A stretch of DNA of 14,167 nt, taken from positions 1 to 14,167 of the forward strand of contig JAQTYP010000029.1 in NCBI GenBank assembly GCA_028688235.1, in the 5' to 3' direction. The DNA is from Methylomonas sp. Lineage in GTDB: Bacteria > Pseudomonadota > Gammaproteobacteria > Methylococcales > Methylomonadaceae. Under the pieces are notes generated by a model, which did no database searches, had not been told where the DNA came from, and saw nothing but the letters and a program-made list of their open reading frames with translations. This document shows positions 14,102 through 14,167 of this stretch, piece by piece (the first letter of the stretch is position 1; each line of letters opens with the position of its first letter). The position numbers were made by a program, and so were the translations under genes.

Positions 14102-14167
14102 ATGAAACGGGCGTGTCTCGCTATGGCTTGTTTTGGACTGGTGTCGGCAGGATCGTGTCGCGCCGAT
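14102..14167 (+). CDS. Start of an exported protein gene, cut by the window edge
   Basis: An open frame begins at ATG 14102, one base after the rlmB stop, and runs 22 codons to the window edge. The encoded MKRACLAMACFGLVSAGSC has a basic start, a hydrophobic core and a Cys at residue 19, as expected for a Sec signal peptide. The AGSC before that Cys is a weak lipobox (Ala at -3), so either a lipoprotein or a soluble periplasmic protein is possible. The tight spacing suggests co-translation with rlmB. Too short to name a family. Confidence 0.5.
   Translation, partial: MKRACLAMACFGLVSAGSCRAD

Overview
This is a densely packed stretch of bacterial chromosome. All eleven complete genes I can support, plus one truncated gene at the right edge, lie on the + strand. 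TrhP/YegQ, RraA, IspH, Hsp15, RNase R and RlmB together point to a gammaproteobacterium. Even base composition, a DUF748 envelope protein and free-living housekeeping content would fit a non-enteric, possibly methanotroph-like lineage, but that placement is an impression and not a demonstrated result. I see no tRNA, rRNA, CRISPR array, insertion sequence or phage gene.

Left block (1-3936): trhP (tRNA U34 hydroxylation) has an extended -10 promoter just upstream. A 251-bp gap with a hairpin separates it from rraA (RNase E regulator fold). Then come ispH (last step of the MEP isoprenoid pathway), a single-domain rhodanese, and hslR (Hsp15, rescue of stalled 50S subunits). The rhodanese and hslR overlap by 8 bp. 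They appear to have their own promoter embedded in the end of ispH.

Middle block (4059-9321): three envelope genes. They encode a 593-aa lipoprotein of unknown function, a 981-aa membrane-anchored AsmA-like/DUF748 protein starting 12 bp later, and a small secreted protein of unknown function. The large protein has three regularly spaced copies of a DG-(R/S)-x-N motif about 215 residues apart, and a degenerate OmpA-like C-terminus. The combination resembles, in layout only, the E. coli YdbH-YnbE-YdbL inter-membrane bridge. It is the most interesting lead in the window.

Right block (9399-14167): a 530-aa cytoplasmic protein I do not recognise (GTG start, beta-rich C-terminus) precedes rnr (RNase R) and rlmB (23S rRNA Gm2251 methyltransferase). 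The last two overlap by ATGA. One base after rlmB begins a gene for an apparently exported protein that runs off the window.

Most of the window is ordinary housekeeping sequence concerned with RNA modification, RNA decay and ribosome maintenance. The less-described material is the lipoprotein/DUF748/secreted-protein trio and the 530-aa protein upstream of rnr.
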